NCBI RefSeq assembly: GCF_026340975.1
Contig: NZ_JAPEOS010000003.1
Span: 992,001 to 1,056,000, forward strand
DNA: 64,000 nt
Reading direction: 5' to 3'
Source: Streptomyces sp. NBC_01214
GTDB taxonomy: Bacteria; Actinomycetota; Actinomycetes; Streptomycetales; Streptomycetaceae
The translations under genes were made by a program, and so were the position numbers. How positions within the stretch are numbered: the stretch's first letter is position 1; the number at the start of each line of letters is the position of its first letter. This document shows positions 51,046-62,333 of the stretch, one piece after another. The notes below the pieces were generated by a model. That model was not told the DNA's origin, ran no database searches, and saw only the letters and a list, made by a program, of their open reading frames with translations.

Positions 51046-51322
51046 GGCGACACCCGTTTCCACCGGGCGGCCCGGTGCGGTGCGCCGTGCGTCCGGATCC
51101 TGCCCTCCGCACGGCCGTCCGCCTCCTTCCCGATACCACCAGCGACGAATGCCGCGCCCGGGGGCTCACGGATGCTGCTGCGTCCCGGCGCGGTGGGCGG
51201 TAGCGCCGCCAGGGGTCGACGTGTGGCGCCCGTCACGGCCGGGCCCGGGAACCCGGCCTCCGGCGGCTTCGACTCCTGTCGTAGAGCGGCGTATCGGCCG
51301 GGCGATCGGAAGGAACCATCGG

Positions 51323-52060
51323 ATGAACCGCAGGAACGTGCTCCGGGCCCAAGTCGCTGTCGGCGCCGTAGCCGCGTTGGGGGGTGCCGCCGGGGTGGCC
51401 GCGGCGGCGGAACCGCGACCCGCCGGGAAGCCGGCGGGGCCGTTACGCGTGCACGTCGTCATGTACGACGGCGTGGAGGAGCTCGACTTCGCCGCGCCCT
51501 ACGAGGTCTTCTCGGCCGCCCGGTTCTTCACCGACCGCGAGGTCGACGTCCGCTACGTCAGCGCCTCCGGGCCCGGCCCCGTACGCGCCGCCTACGGCAC
51601 GCAGGTCAACGTGGAGCACGCCTGGGCCCCGCGCACCGCGGACGTGCTCCTCGTGCCCGGCGGCGGATACGCACGCCGCGACAGCCCCGGAGTGTGGGCC
51701 GAGATCCGCAGCGGCGTCCTCCCGCGGAAACTGGCCGCGGCGGTGCGCCCCGGCCTGACCGTCAGCGCCGTCTGCACGGGCACCATGCTGCTGGCCGCCG
51801 CCGGGCTGACCGCGAACCGCCCCTGCACCACCCACCACAAGGCGCGCCCCGACCTGGAGAAGCAGGGCGGCGTCTTGAAGAACGCCCGTGTGGTGGACGA
51901 CGCGGACCTGGTCACCGCGGGTGGCATCACCAGCGGCTTGGACCTCGCCCTGTGGCTCGTACGCCGGGAACTGGGTGCCGACGCGGCGACCGGCGTGGAG
52001 ACCATGCTCGAATACGAGGCCCGCGGCACGGTGTGGACCCCGCCCGCCGCTCGGCGGTAG
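51323..52060 (+). CDS. Tat-exported DJ-1/PfpI-family protein with a TTA codon
   Basis: A 245-residue protein. The N-terminus MNRRNVLRAQVAVGAVAALGGAAGVAAAAEP has a twin-arginine pair and a hydrophobic core ending at an AAAA cleavage region, so export by Tat is likely. The body is a DJ-1/PfpI (GATase1-like) fold with the nucleophile elbow in SAVCTGTMLLAAAG and the opening VHVVMYDGVEELDFAAPYEVF. Codon 41 is TTA (51443-51445), suggesting bldA dependence. ATG at 51323 follows GGAAGGA. The role is unknown; such proteins include amidases, hydratases and isonitrile-hydratase-like enzymes. Confidence 0.88.
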   Translation: MNRRNVLRAQVAVGAVAALGGAAGVAAAAEPRPAGKPAGPLRVHVVMYDGVEELDFAAPYEVFSAARFFTDREVDVRYVSASGPGPVRAAYGTQVNVEHAWAPRTADVLLVPGGGYARRDSPGVWAEIRSGVLPRKLAAAVRPGLTVSAVCTGTMLLAAAGLTANRPCTTHHKARPDLEKQGGVLKNARVVDDADLVTAGGITSGLDLALWLVRRELGADAATGVETMLEYEARGTVWTPPAARR

Positions 52061-52067
52061 CCGCAGG

Positions 52068-52417
52068 TCAGCGGTGCAGTCGCCGCGTCCAGTCCTCGGG
52101 TACCCGGCCGGCCGGGCCCGGGGCCGGCTGCTCCGCCGGATGATCGCGCGGAGCGGTCAGTTCGGGGCCGGAGTCGTACAGCGCGTCCGTGTCGTAGTTC
52201 CAGAACCACTCCTCGCCCGGCTCGAAGCTCTGCACCAGGGGGTGGCCGGAGGACTTCCAGTGGGCGGTGGCGTGCTGGGCCGGCGAGGAGTCGCAGCAGC
52301 CGATGTGGCCGCACTGGGCGCAGCGCCGCAAGTGGAACCACCAGCCGCCCAGCTCGTCGCACTCGACGCAGCCGGTGCCGGTGGGCGCGGCGCTCGGGTC
52401 GATTCCCTCGATGTCGC

Positions 52418-52421
<4 letters not shown>
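52068..52421 (-). CDS. UBP-type zinc-finger protein
   Basis: A 117-residue protein made almost entirely of a ZnF-UBP domain: CVECDELGGWWFHLRRCAQCGHIGCCDSSPAQHATAHW with later histidine and aromatic residues (SGHPLVQSFEPGEEWFWNYD). In eukaryotes this fold binds the ubiquitin C-terminus; in bacteria the ligand is unknown. ATG at 52421 overlaps the stop of the histidine kinase (ATGA), placing it third in a coupled operon with the kinase and a receiver-flavoprotein fusion. Confidence 0.9.
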
Positions 52422-53913
<1,492 letters not shown>

Positions 53914-53917
<4 letters not shown>

Positions 53918-55590
53918 GACTGCTCCAGGTACCGGTGGACGAGCATCACAGCCATGGCTCCCTCTCCGACGGCGGACGCGACGCGCTTCGCGGACTGGGC
54001 GCGCGCGTCGCCCGCCACGAACACGCCGGGAACGTTGGTCTCCAGGTGGTACGGCGGCCGGTCCAGTTCCCATGCGGCCGGCGGCCGCCCGTCCGGGGTG
54101 AGGTCCGGCCCGGTCAGGATGAAACCGTGTTCGTCGCGCAGCACCGTACCGTCCAGCCAGTCGGTCAGCGGGGCCGCGCCGATGAACACGAACATCCATT
54201 GGGCGTCGACGAGTTCGCTCCCCGTGCCGTCCACGTCCCGCAGGGTCAGCTGCTCCAGGTGCCCCTCGCCGTGCGCCGCCTCGACGACGGTCCGGGTCCG
54301 CACGGTGATGTTCGGCGTCTCTTCGATCTGCTGGATCAGGTAGTACGACATGGACGCCGTCAGGGACTCCCCGCGCACCAGCAGCGTCACCGACTTGGCG
54401 CCCCGCGCCAGGTACATCGCCGCCTGCCCGGCCGAGTTGGCGCCGCCCACGATGTACACGTCCTGCCCCTGGCAGGAGGCCGCCTCGGTGAGCGAGGAGC
54501 CGTAGTACACCCCGCAGCCGGTCAGCTGGTCGCAGCCCGGCGCGCGGAGCTGCCGGTACGACACCCCGGTCGCCAGGATGACGCTGTGCGCGGCGATCGC
54601 CGAGCCGTCCGAGAAGCGGACGACGCGCGCCGCGCCGTTGACCTCCAGTCCCGTGACCTCGCGCGCCGTGAGGATCTCGGCGCCGAACCGGCCGGCCTGG
54701 CGGCGGGCACGCTCCGTGAGCTGGGCACCCGACACGCCGTCCGGGAAACCGAGGTAGTTCTCGATGCGGGAGCTCTGACCGGCCTGTCCGCCGGTCGCCG
54801 ACCGCTCGACCAGTACGGTGCGCAGCCCCTCGGAGGCCCCGTACACGGCGGAACCGAGCCCCGCCGGGCCGCCGCCGATGACGACGAGGTCGTAGAAGTC
54901 GGCCGCCGGCGTCGTCGCGAGCCCCACGTGGGAGGCCAGCTCGGGCGCCTCCGGTTCGATCAGCGCGGTGCCCTCGGGCGTGATGACCAGCGGTAGCCGC
55001 TGCCCGTCGGCCCCGGCCGCCTCCAGCAACCGCCGCCCCTCCGGTTCGTCGGAGGAGTACCAGCGGTACGGCACCTGGTTGCGGGCCAGGAACTCGCGCA
55101 CGTCCGAGGAGCGCGCCGACCAGCGGTGCCCGACCACCTTGGTGGCGGGTACCGGACGGTAGTCGCTGGTGCGCCAGGCCGTGAGCAGGTCGTCCACGAC
55201 CGGGTAGAGCTTCTCCTCCGGCGGGTCCCAGGGCTTGAGCAGGTAGTGGTCGAGGTCGACGACGTTGATCGCGTCGATCGCCGCGTTGGTGTCGGCGTAC
55301 GCGGTGAGCAGCACGCGCCGTGCGCCCGGGTACACCGCCAGGGCCTGCTCGAGGAACTCGATGCCGTTCATCTGCGGCATGCGGTAGTCGGCGAGGATCA
55401 CCGCCACCAGGTCGCCGCGCAGCTTCAGCTCGCGCAGCGCGTCCAGCGCGGACTCGCCCGACTCGGCCCGCACGATCCGGTACTCGGCGCCGTAGTGCCG
55501 CCGCAGGTCACGGGCGATGGCCCGGGAAACTCCCGGGTCGTCGTCCACGGTCAGGATGACGGTCCGCGCTGTGTCGGCGGCCTGTGCCAT
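53914..55590 (-). CDS. Receiver/glutaredoxin-like/thioredoxin-reductase-like fusion flavoprotein
   Basis: A 558-residue three-part protein. Residues 10-140 are a response-regulator receiver (TVDDD, phospho-Asp in ILADYRMPQMNG, LLKPW). Residues 150-215 resemble a glutaredoxin fold (VVGHRWSARSSDVREFLARNQVPY) in which the usual CPxC cysteines are absent. Residues 225-555 are a thioredoxin-reductase-like flavoprotein with GGGPAGLGSAVYGASEG and GVFVAGDAR, but GSSLTEAASCQG sits where the redox CxxC should be. It appears to be a phospho-controlled flavin enzyme or sensor without a dithiol site. It heads the operon with the kinase and zinc finger. Confidence 0.92.
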
Positions 55591-55746
55591 ACGTCGTCTC
55601 CACCCCGAGTGCTCTGGGCGGGCGGCCCGGCGAGCCGCCCGCGCCGGTTCCCGCCCATCGTAGGGGCGATCCTCCGGGACCGCTCCGGGACGATGCGGAC
55701 CGTGCGCTCCAGGTACACACCCGGTCGCTCCTGGTCAATGGACCGG

Positions 55747-57162
55747 TCAACGGACCGTCGTGCCCGCCCCGACCCATCCGTCGCCGCCGAGGGGGAACTC
55801 GTAGCCGGTCCGCCCCTCGCGTCCGCTGGTGCGGAACGGATTGCCGTTGTGGTCGATCTTGAGGGTGCCGTGGCGGGAGCCGCTGGACCAGGACAGCTCC
55901 AGGTACCAGCTCACGTCGTGGGCGGAGGTGGCGGCTTTGATGTAGAACACCTCAGGTTCTGACTCGCTCACCGAGAAGGGGAAGTCCCGCTGGCCCGGCA
56001 GGGGCGCGACGGCCGGGCGCGCGGAGTCCAGGGCCACGCCGAAGGAGCGGGTCGGGACGCCGGCTCCGCAGCCCACCCCCGGGTAGCCCATGGCGTAGTC
56101 GTTCCAGGGGAGCGGCGCACGCTTGGCGACCGTACGCACGGCCAGGCCGTCCAGCACCACCGTGTCCGCGCCGGAGCCCTGCAGGGTGAGGGTGACGTAC
56201 TGCTCGCCCGCGGGTACGGCCCCGGCTGCCGCCACCCACGCGGGTGCGTCCCGTTCCACGGGGGGCGGTCCCACCTGGGCCGGGGGCTTGTCGATCAGGT
56301 AGTGCTGGCCGCAGGGGGCCTCCCAGGTGTGGGGGCGGGTGGTCACCTTCACCGGCGCGCCGGCGGCGGTGTCGCCGGCCCGGCTGCTGCCGTTTCCCGC
56401 GGCGGGGGTCGCGGGCGTGGCGTCCGAGGACGAGGACGCGGACGCGGACGGCGACGACGGGGCGGACGGGCCCGAGGATGGGGACGGGGACGGGGACGGG
56501 GGCGGGGCGTCCTGGCCGTCAGGGGACTTCTCCCCGGCGCGGGACCGGCTCGTGGCACCGGCGGGGCTGTCGCGGACGTCGGTGCCGCGTTCCGGCGGGC
56601 CCGAGTCGAGGGTGAGCACGCCGGCCAGGGCGGTGGCGGCGGCCACGACCGTCACCGCGATCGCGGCGAGCACGGCTCCGCGCGGGCGAGGACGCCGGGG
56701 CGGCGCGGTCGGTTCGGCGGCGGTGGTCACTCCTGCGACCCGGGCCGCCACCGCGGCCCCCACCGCGGCCCCCACCGCGGTTCCCACCTCGGCCACTTCG
56801 GGTGGGTCCGTCGCGTCGTGGACCTCGGACGTGCCGACCGGAAGGGTTCCGGTTCCAGCGGGTGCCCCGGACCTCTCCTGCACGGTGCCGCTCGTGTCCG
56901 CGCCCTTGCGCGGGCGGTTCGTATCGGCCCGCACCCAACTCCGGTGCAGGGCCAGGAGTTCCTCGGGCGAGGCCTTGCACAGGCGGGCGAGCCGTTCGAC
57001 CGGCGCGTAGTCCGCCGGGACGACCTCGCCGCTGCAGTAGCGGTGCAAGGTCGACGCACTCATGTGGAGCCGTTTGGCGAGCGTTCCGTAGCTGAGGCCG
57101 GACCGGTCCTTCAACTCCCGCAGCAGCCCGGCGAACCCGGATCCAGCAGTGTCCTCCGACAC
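55747..57162 (-). CDS. Membrane-anchored XRE-type regulator with extracellular domain
   Basis: A 471-residue protein. An N-terminal XRE helix-turn-helix (FAGLLRELKDRSGLSYGTLAKRLHMSASTLHRYCSGEVVP) is followed by a linker, one transmembrane helix (GAVLAAIAVTVVAAATALAGVL, about 188-209), a Pro/Ser-rich spacer and an extracellular C-terminal domain with paired cysteines and many aromatics (FYIKAATSAHDVSWYLELSW). It resembles RodZ-like or actinobacterial HTH-membrane proteins that link envelope state to DNA. The GTG at 57162 has GGGAGGAACG. It is divergent from a lipoprotein gene. Confidence 0.85.
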   Translation of the reverse strand: MSEDTAGSGFAGLLRELKDRSGLSYGTLAKRLHMSASTLHRYCSGEVVPADYAPVERLARLCKASPEELLALHRSWVRADTNRPRKGADTSGTVQERSGAPAGTGTLPVGTSEVHDATDPPEVAEVGTAVGAAVGAAVAARVAGVTTAAEPTAPPRRPRPRGAVLAAIAVTVVAAATALAGVLTLDSGPPERGTDVRDSPAGATSRSRAGEKSPDGQDAPPPSPSPSPSSGPSAPSSPSASASSSSDATPATPAAGNGSSRAGDTAAGAPVKVTTRPHTWEAPCGQHYLIDKPPAQVGPPPVERDAPAWVAAAGAVPAGEQYVTLTLQGSGADTVVLDGLAVRTVAKRAPLPWNDYAMGYPGVGCGAGVPTRSFGVALDSARPAVAPLPGQRDFPFSVSESEPEVFYIKAATSAHDVSWYLELSWSSGSRHGTLKIDHNGNPFRTSGREGRTGYEFPLGGDGWVGAGTTVR

Positions 57163-57382
57163 CGTTCCTCCCACCCGTGTCCTGTCCCGCATCCCAGGAA
57201 CAGGTTGTTCGTGCAGCTCAGAGCCCATGCCGGCATCCCAGCGTTCCTGATGGCCCAGCGGATGTGGCGGCTGGGACGGATGATCGCTCAGGCTGAGGTC
57301 ATCCAAGCACACCGCTCCCGGCGGCCGGTCCCGACGGACCCCGACCGGGCGCTTCCGTCATGCCCATGAAAGGCCGTCAGCC

Positions 57383-58111
57383 ATGCACGCGTTCCACCGC
57401 GCACCCCTCGTCCGCACCGCCCGCACCTCCCGCCCGCACGCCGTCCGGCGCCTCGCGGGTGCGGCCGCCGCCGCCCTCGTCGTCCTCTCCCTCACCGGGT
57501 GCCAGGACGACACGGGCTTCAAGGACGGGGGAGAGGCAGCCGTTTCGAGCCCGGCCCCGGAGGCTGCTCCCCCGGCCGCCTCGACTCCGGCCTCGACTCC
57601 GGCCGCCTCGACCCCGGCAGCGGCACCCAAGGGCTCGCCGACCGCCGCGGCTCCCTCCGCCCCGACGAACGCGGGGGACCAGCAGCGCGTCCCGTGCAAC
57701 GGTGCGAACACCGGCGTCACGGTGCAGCCGGTCTCCCGGCCGCTCAACCACATGCTGATCACGGTGAAGAACACCGGCTCGAAGACCTGCGACCTGACCT
57801 ACTACCCGGTGCTCCGCTTCGACGAGATGCAGTGGGTGCCGGCCGCGCAGCAGCAGACCCGGCCCCAGGCCGTGGTGTCCCTCGCTCCGGGCGAGTCGGG
57901 CTACGCCGCAGCCCTGCTGTCGGCGGCCGACGGCAGCGGTGAGGGCGGGACGACCGGACACCGGCTCACGATCGCCTTCCAGGGCCGGACGCCCCTCAGC
58001 GACGGAGGCGCGTCCGCGACCCCGCCCCTCCCGCCGGCCGGTGTCGCCTACGACAGCTCGCTGTCGGTCACGTACTGGCAGCGGAGCAGCGCGGACGCGC
58101 TCGGCTCATGA
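57383..58111 (+). CDS. DUF4232-domain lipoprotein
   Basis: A 242-residue exported protein. A signal sequence (ARG-rich start, GAAAAALVVLSLTGC) ends in the lipobox LTGC, so the mature cysteine (about residue 40) is lipid-anchored. A Pro/Ala/Ser/Thr-rich linker follows, then a DUF4232 domain (GANTGVTVQPVSRPLNHMLITVKNTGSKTCDLTYYPVLRF). Function unknown. The gene ends at TCATGA, where its TGA abuts the TGA of the convergent ABC ATPase gene. Confidence 0.88.
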   Translation: MHAFHRAPLVRTARTSRPHAVRRLAGAAAAALVVLSLTGCQDDTGFKDGGEAAVSSPAPEAAPPAASTPASTPAASTPAAAPKGSPTAAAPSAPTNAGDQQRVPCNGANTGVTVQPVSRPLNHMLITVKNTGSKTCDLTYYPVLRFDEMQWVPAAQQQTRPQAVVSLAPGESGYAAALLSAADGSGEGGTTGHRLTIAFQGRTPLSDGGASATPPLPPAGVAYDSSLSVTYWQRSSADALGS

Positions 58112-58846
58112 GTCGGTCGGGACGATGCGGCCGTCACGCAGTTCGACGACCCGGTCGGCGAGCTCGATCAGGTTGGGGTCGTGGGTGGCGACGAGGATGG
58201 TCACCGACTCGCTGCGCACCACCGCGCGCAGCAGCTCCATGACCGAGCGGCCGGTCTCCGAGTCGAGCTGGCCCGTCGGCTCGTCCGCGATGATCAGGTC
58301 CGGGTCGTTGGCCAGGGCGCGGGCCACCGCCACGCGCTGCTGCTGGCCGCCGGAGAGTTCGCCGGGCCGCTGTTCGGCATGGTCCGCGAGCCCGACCAGG
58401 GCCAGCAGGGTCCGGGCGCGCTCCTCGCGCTCCTTCGCGGGGACGCGCCGCAGCCGCATCGGAACGCCGACGTTCTCGGCGGCGGTCAGGACGGGTATCA
58501 GGCCGAAGGACTGGAAGACGAAGCCGATGCGGTCGCGGCGCAGGGCGAGCAGTCCCGGCTCGTCGAGGTCCGCCAGGTCGGTGCCGTCGAGGGCGATCCG
58601 GCCGCCGGTCGGGGAGTCGAGGCCGCCGACGAGGTTCAGCAGGGTGGTCTTGCCGGAGCCCGACCGGCCCCGGAGCGCGGTGAGTTCGCCGCGGCGGACC
58701 TCGAAGGACACGCCGCGCAGGGCGTGGACGGCCTGCGGTCCGCTGCCGAAGCTGTGGTGCACGTCGTCGACGACCACGATCGGGGAGCCGTCGCGCTCCC
58801 GCCCTGCCCGCGTCGCGACCGTCGCCGGTGCCTGCTGATCCCTCAT
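58106..58846 (-). CDS. ABC transporter ATP-binding protein, MacB/LolD-like
   Basis: A 246-residue ATPase. Walker A is GRSGSGKTT, signature LSGGQQQRVAVARAL, Walker B DLIIADEPTGQLD and H-loop ATHDPN; VFQSFGLIPVLTAAENV is the Q loop. The sequence belongs to the LolD/MacB clade that works with FtsX-type permeases, and the divergent permease genes at 59043 and 62330 are its natural partners. ATG at 58846 has GGGGGA upstream. Its stop overlaps the lipoprotein gene (TCATGA). Confidence 0.95.
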   Translation of the reverse strand: MRDQQAPATVATRAGRERDGSPIVVVDDVHHSFGSGPQAVHALRGVSFEVRRGELTALRGRSGSGKTTLLNLVGGLDSPTGGRIALDGTDLADLDEPGLLALRRDRIGFVFQSFGLIPVLTAAENVGVPMRLRRVPAKEREERARTLLALVGLADHAEQRPGELSGGQQQRVAVARALANDPDLIIADEPTGQLDSETGRSVMELLRAVVRSESVTILVATHDPNLIELADRVVELRDGRIVPTDS

Positions 58847-59042
58847 CGCGTCTGTTCCCCCGTCGCGTTGTCGACGCAGGGCGCCCGGCCCCGCGTCCCG
58901 CACCCTCTGCGGTTGTAGCTTCCTGACCGCATTTGCGCATCCGTCGCACCAATCACGCAAGCCCCTTCCCTCCACCGATCACATCTGACAGCATCGTCCG
59001 CTATCCGGTACTTCGGGTCCGGACGGGGGAGGAATTCAACAC

Positions 59043-62000
59043 GTGCTCGGCTTCGTCGTGCGCCGACTGCGCGGGCGATGGCCGCTCGCCGTCGCCGTGC
59101 TGCTCACCGTACTGATCACCGCGACCACACTGACCGCGCTGACGGCATTCACCCGTGGCGTGGGCGAAGAAGGGCTCCGGCGGGCCCTGACCGGGACGGC
59201 ACAACCCCGGACCACCGTCGTCATCACCAGCGGCCGTCCCGCCGACTCCCGCGCCAAGGACGACGCGTCCGTACGGGCCTTCGCGGACGAGGTGTTCGGG
59301 CGGCTCCCGGTGGCCACCGAGAGCGTGGCGCGCAGCCGCTCGTACGGACTGCCCGGTGTCGCCGCCTCCGGCCGCGACGCCGACCTGACCCTGCTCGCCG
59401 CCCTCGGCAAGGACCACGTACGGCTGCTCGCCGGCGAGTGGCCGGCGCCCGTCACCGCACCCCCGGGCGCCGGCGCCCCGCCGGCGCCGACCCAGGTGGC
59501 CGTGCCGCGCGCGGCGCTCGCCCGGCTCGGCCTGGCCGAGTCCGCGCTGCCCGCACCGGTCCGGCTGGACGACCGGTTCGGCGGAGCGCCGCTGACCGTG
59601 CTCGTCACCGGCGTGTACCGGGCCACCGACCCGGACGCCGCCTACTGGCGGCTCGACCCCCTCGGCGGCCGCGAGGTCCAGGCCGACACCTTCGCCATCT
59701 ACGGCCCGCTCCTGGTGGACGACAGCGCCTTCACCACCGGCGGCCTCCTACAGAACCACCGCCTCACGCTGCTCACCCCGGACCTGTCCACGGTCCGCAG
59801 CGCCGAGGCCGAGGCCGTCCGGACCGCGATCGACCCCGCGAGCGCCGCCCTCGAACGCGCCGGCTCGCTGCGGGCGGCCACCGAACTACCCAAACTCCTG
59901 GCCGAGTTGAGCGCCGGTACGGTCGTCGCCCGCTCCACCCTGCTGATGGGCGCGCTCCAGCTCGCCGTCCTGTCGACCGCCGCACTGCTCCTCGTCTCCC
60001 ACATCCTGACCGTCCGCCAGGAACCGGAACGGGTCCTGCTCACCGCGCGCGGCGCCTCCCGCCGCCGCCTCGGCGCGCTCACCGCAGCCGAATCCCTGCT
60101 CCTCGCCCTGCCCGCGGCCGTCCTGGCCCCCCTGCTCACGCCGCCCCTGCTGCGCCTGTTCGGCCGGTTCGGACCGCTCGGGCGGGTCCACCTGGAGATC
60201 CCGGACACCTGGCTGGTCTGGCCGGTCGCGGGCGGCTGCGCCCTGGCCTGCGTCCTGCTGACGACCCTGCCCTCCGTCCTGCGCGGGGCCTCCGCCGCCG
60301 TACTGCGCCGCGTGGGCAGCCGCCAGGCTCTGGTGACGGGCGCCGCCCGTTCCGGCCTCGACCTGGCCGTCGTCGTCCTCGCCGTCCTCGGCTACCAGCA
60401 ACTCGCGCAGTACGGCGGTACGGACGCCCCCGCGTCCGGCGCCTCCGCCAGCACCGGGCTCGGTGTCGACCCGGTCCTGGTCGCCGCTCCCGCCCTGGCC
60501 CTGTGCGGGGGCACGCTGCTGGTCCTGCGCCTGCTGCCGTTCGCCGCGCGGGCCGGGGGACGGCTGGCGGCGCGCGGCCGGAGCCTGGGCCCCGCCCTGT
60601 TCGGCTGGCAGCTCGCCCGACGACCCGGCCGGGCCACCGGGCCCGTGCTGCTGCTCGTACTCGCCGTCGCCAGCGGGATCCTGGCGCTCGGTCAGCACAC
60701 CGGCTGGTCCGCCTCCCAGCGCGACCAGGCCGACTTCGCCACCGCGGGCGGCCTGCGGATCTCCGGCAGCAGCATGTCCCCGATGGGGCAGGGCGGACGC
60801 TACGCGGCCCTGCCCGGCGGCGACCGCCTCATTCCGGTGGTCCGCCGGGAGCAGAAGCTGCCGGACGGGAGCCCCGCCGACCTCGTCGCCCTGGACGCCG
60901 CCAAGACGGGCGAACGCGTGCCGCTGCGCGCGGACCTGCGCGGCGGGCACACCATGGACCAGCTGTTCACCCCGCTCGCCACCGGTGACCCGGGCGCCGC
61001 GGCCGCCCCCGCGGGCCCCGGTGTCGCCCTGCCCGGCTCCCCGCGCCGGATCGACCTCGACGTGTCGGTCCGGTCCTCCAGGATCAGCTGGGCCGCCGTG
61101 AGCCTGCTGCTGCGCGACCGGTTCGGAGCGACGTACGGAACGCCCTCGGTCACCCTGCCCGAGGGCGGCGACGTCACCCTCCCCTTCCTCCTCGACGCGC
61201 TGACCGGCGCCCCGGTCGGATCGGCGGCCACCCCGCTGACCCTGGCGGGGATACGCCTCTCGTACGCCGGGGACGGCGACGCCCCGGGCGACGGCAGCGA
61301 GCTGACCCTGCGCCGGATCGCCGTCTCCGACACCGCGGACGGCGCCGCCACCGGCGTCGCCGCACCCGCGGACGCCGCCGGCTGGCGGACCTCGCTCCCG
61401 CAGGGGACGAGCGCCAAGAGGGCCCCCGAGCCGGTCCCGGTCCCGGCCGGCTCCACGGACCTGCTGCGACTGCGCTACTGGGGCGGCTTCAGCACCCTGC
61501 AGGGCGTGAACACCGTGGTGTTCCCGGCGCCCGGCGCGCCGGCCCCCACCGCCGTCCCCGCGGTCGCCACCACCGACTACCTGCGGTCCCTGGGCGCTGC
61601 CGTGGGCGATACGGTCCCCGTCACGTTGGACGGCGCCAGCGTCCAGATGCGGATCACCGCCTCCGTGGACTCCCTGCCCGTGGCCGGCCGCTCGGCGCTC
61701 GCCGTCGACCTTCAGGTGCTCGGCCGGTTCCTGGTGGAGTCCGTCGGCCAGCAGCCGCCCACGCCCACCGAGTGGTGGCTCCCCGCCGGCTCGGCCGCCG
61801 ACCCGGTCCCGGCCCGCGCGGCGGACAAGCTGCGCGAAGGCGCCCGGATCGAACGCGTCCAACTGCGCGAGGAGATCACCGAGCAGCTGCTGGACGACCC
61901 GCTCAGCGCCGGCCCGCAGAGCGCCCTGGCCGCCCTCGCCGCCGCCTGCGCGGTCCTGGCGGCCATCGGATTCGCGACCTCCACCGCCGCCGAACGACGC

Positions 62001-62333
62001 GTGCGCGGACGGGAGTTCTCGGTCCTGCTCGCACTCGGCACCCCGCGCCGCTCGCTGGCCCTCGCGTCCGCCGCCGAGGGCGGGGTGCTGATCGCCATCG
62101 GGTCCGCGGTCGGGACCGGACTGGGCATCGCCCTCGTCCATCTGATGGCGCCCCTGGTCGTGCTGACACCCGCTGCCGGGCGGCCGTTCCCGCCCGTACG
62201 AGTGGACATGCCGTTCTGGCAGACCGTGCTGACGGTCGCCGCCATCGCAGCCGTTCCCCTGCTGTCGGCCGCGCTCAGCGGCCCCCGGGGCCGCGACATC
62301 GCCGCCCGGCTGCGTCCCGTGGAGGAGATGTGA
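59043..62333 (+). CDS. Large FtsX-family ABC transporter permease
   Basis: A 1096-residue permease. A first transmembrane helix (residues 13-35, LAVAVLLTVLITATTLTALTAF) is followed by a long extracellular region, a central cluster of helices, a second extracellular domain and a C-terminal FtsX membrane block (ALAALAAACAVLAAIGFATSTAAERRVRGREFSVLLALGTPRRSLALAS). The duplicated layout is like other actinobacterial FtsX-type permeases that act in lipid, lipoprotein or peptide handling rather than import. The GTG at 59043 follows GGGGGAGGAA. It ends with a GTGA overlap with a second permease. Confidence 0.9.
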   Translation: MLGFVVRRLRGRWPLAVAVLLTVLITATTLTALTAFTRGVGEEGLRRALTGTAQPRTTVVITSGRPADSRAKDDASVRAFADEVFGRLPVATESVARSRSYGLPGVAASGRDADLTLLAALGKDHVRLLAGEWPAPVTAPPGAGAPPAPTQVAVPRAALARLGLAESALPAPVRLDDRFGGAPLTVLVTGVYRATDPDAAYWRLDPLGGREVQADTFAIYGPLLVDDSAFTTGGLLQNHRLTLLTPDLSTVRSAEAEAVRTAIDPASAALERAGSLRAATELPKLLAELSAGTVVARSTLLMGALQLAVLSTAALLLVSHILTVRQEPERVLLTARGASRRRLGALTAAESLLLALPAAVLAPLLTPPLLRLFGRFGPLGRVHLEIPDTWLVWPVAGGCALACVLLTTLPSVLRGASAAVLRRVGSRQALVTGAARSGLDLAVVVLAVLGYQQLAQYGGTDAPASGASASTGLGVDPVLVAAPALALCGGTLLVLRLLPFAARAGGRLAARGRSLGPALFGWQLARRPGRATGPVLLLVLAVASGILALGQHTGWSASQRDQADFATAGGLRISGSSMSPMGQGGRYAALPGGDRLIPVVRREQKLPDGSPADLVALDAAKTGERVPLRADLRGGHTMDQLFTPLATGDPGAAAAPAGPGVALPGSPRRIDLDVSVRSSRISWAAVSLLLRDRFGATYGTPSVTLPEGGDVTLPFLLDALTGAPVGSAATPLTLAGIRLSYAGDGDAPGDGSELTLRRIAVSDTADGAATGVAAPADAAGWRTSLPQGTSAKRAPEPVPVPAGSTDLLRLRYWGGFSTLQGVNTVVFPAPGAPAPTAVPAVATTDYLRSLGAAVGDTVPVTLDGASVQMRITASVDSLPVAGRSALAVDLQVLGRFLVESVGQQPPTPTEWWLPAGSAADPVPARAADKLREGARIERVQLREEITEQLLDDPLSAGPQSALAALAAACAVLAAIGFATSTAAERRVRGREFSVLLALGTPRRSLALASAAEGGVLIAIGSAVGTGLGIALVHLMAPLVVLTPAAGRPFPPVRVDMPFWQTVLTVAAIAAVPLLSAALSGPRGRDIAARLRPVEEM

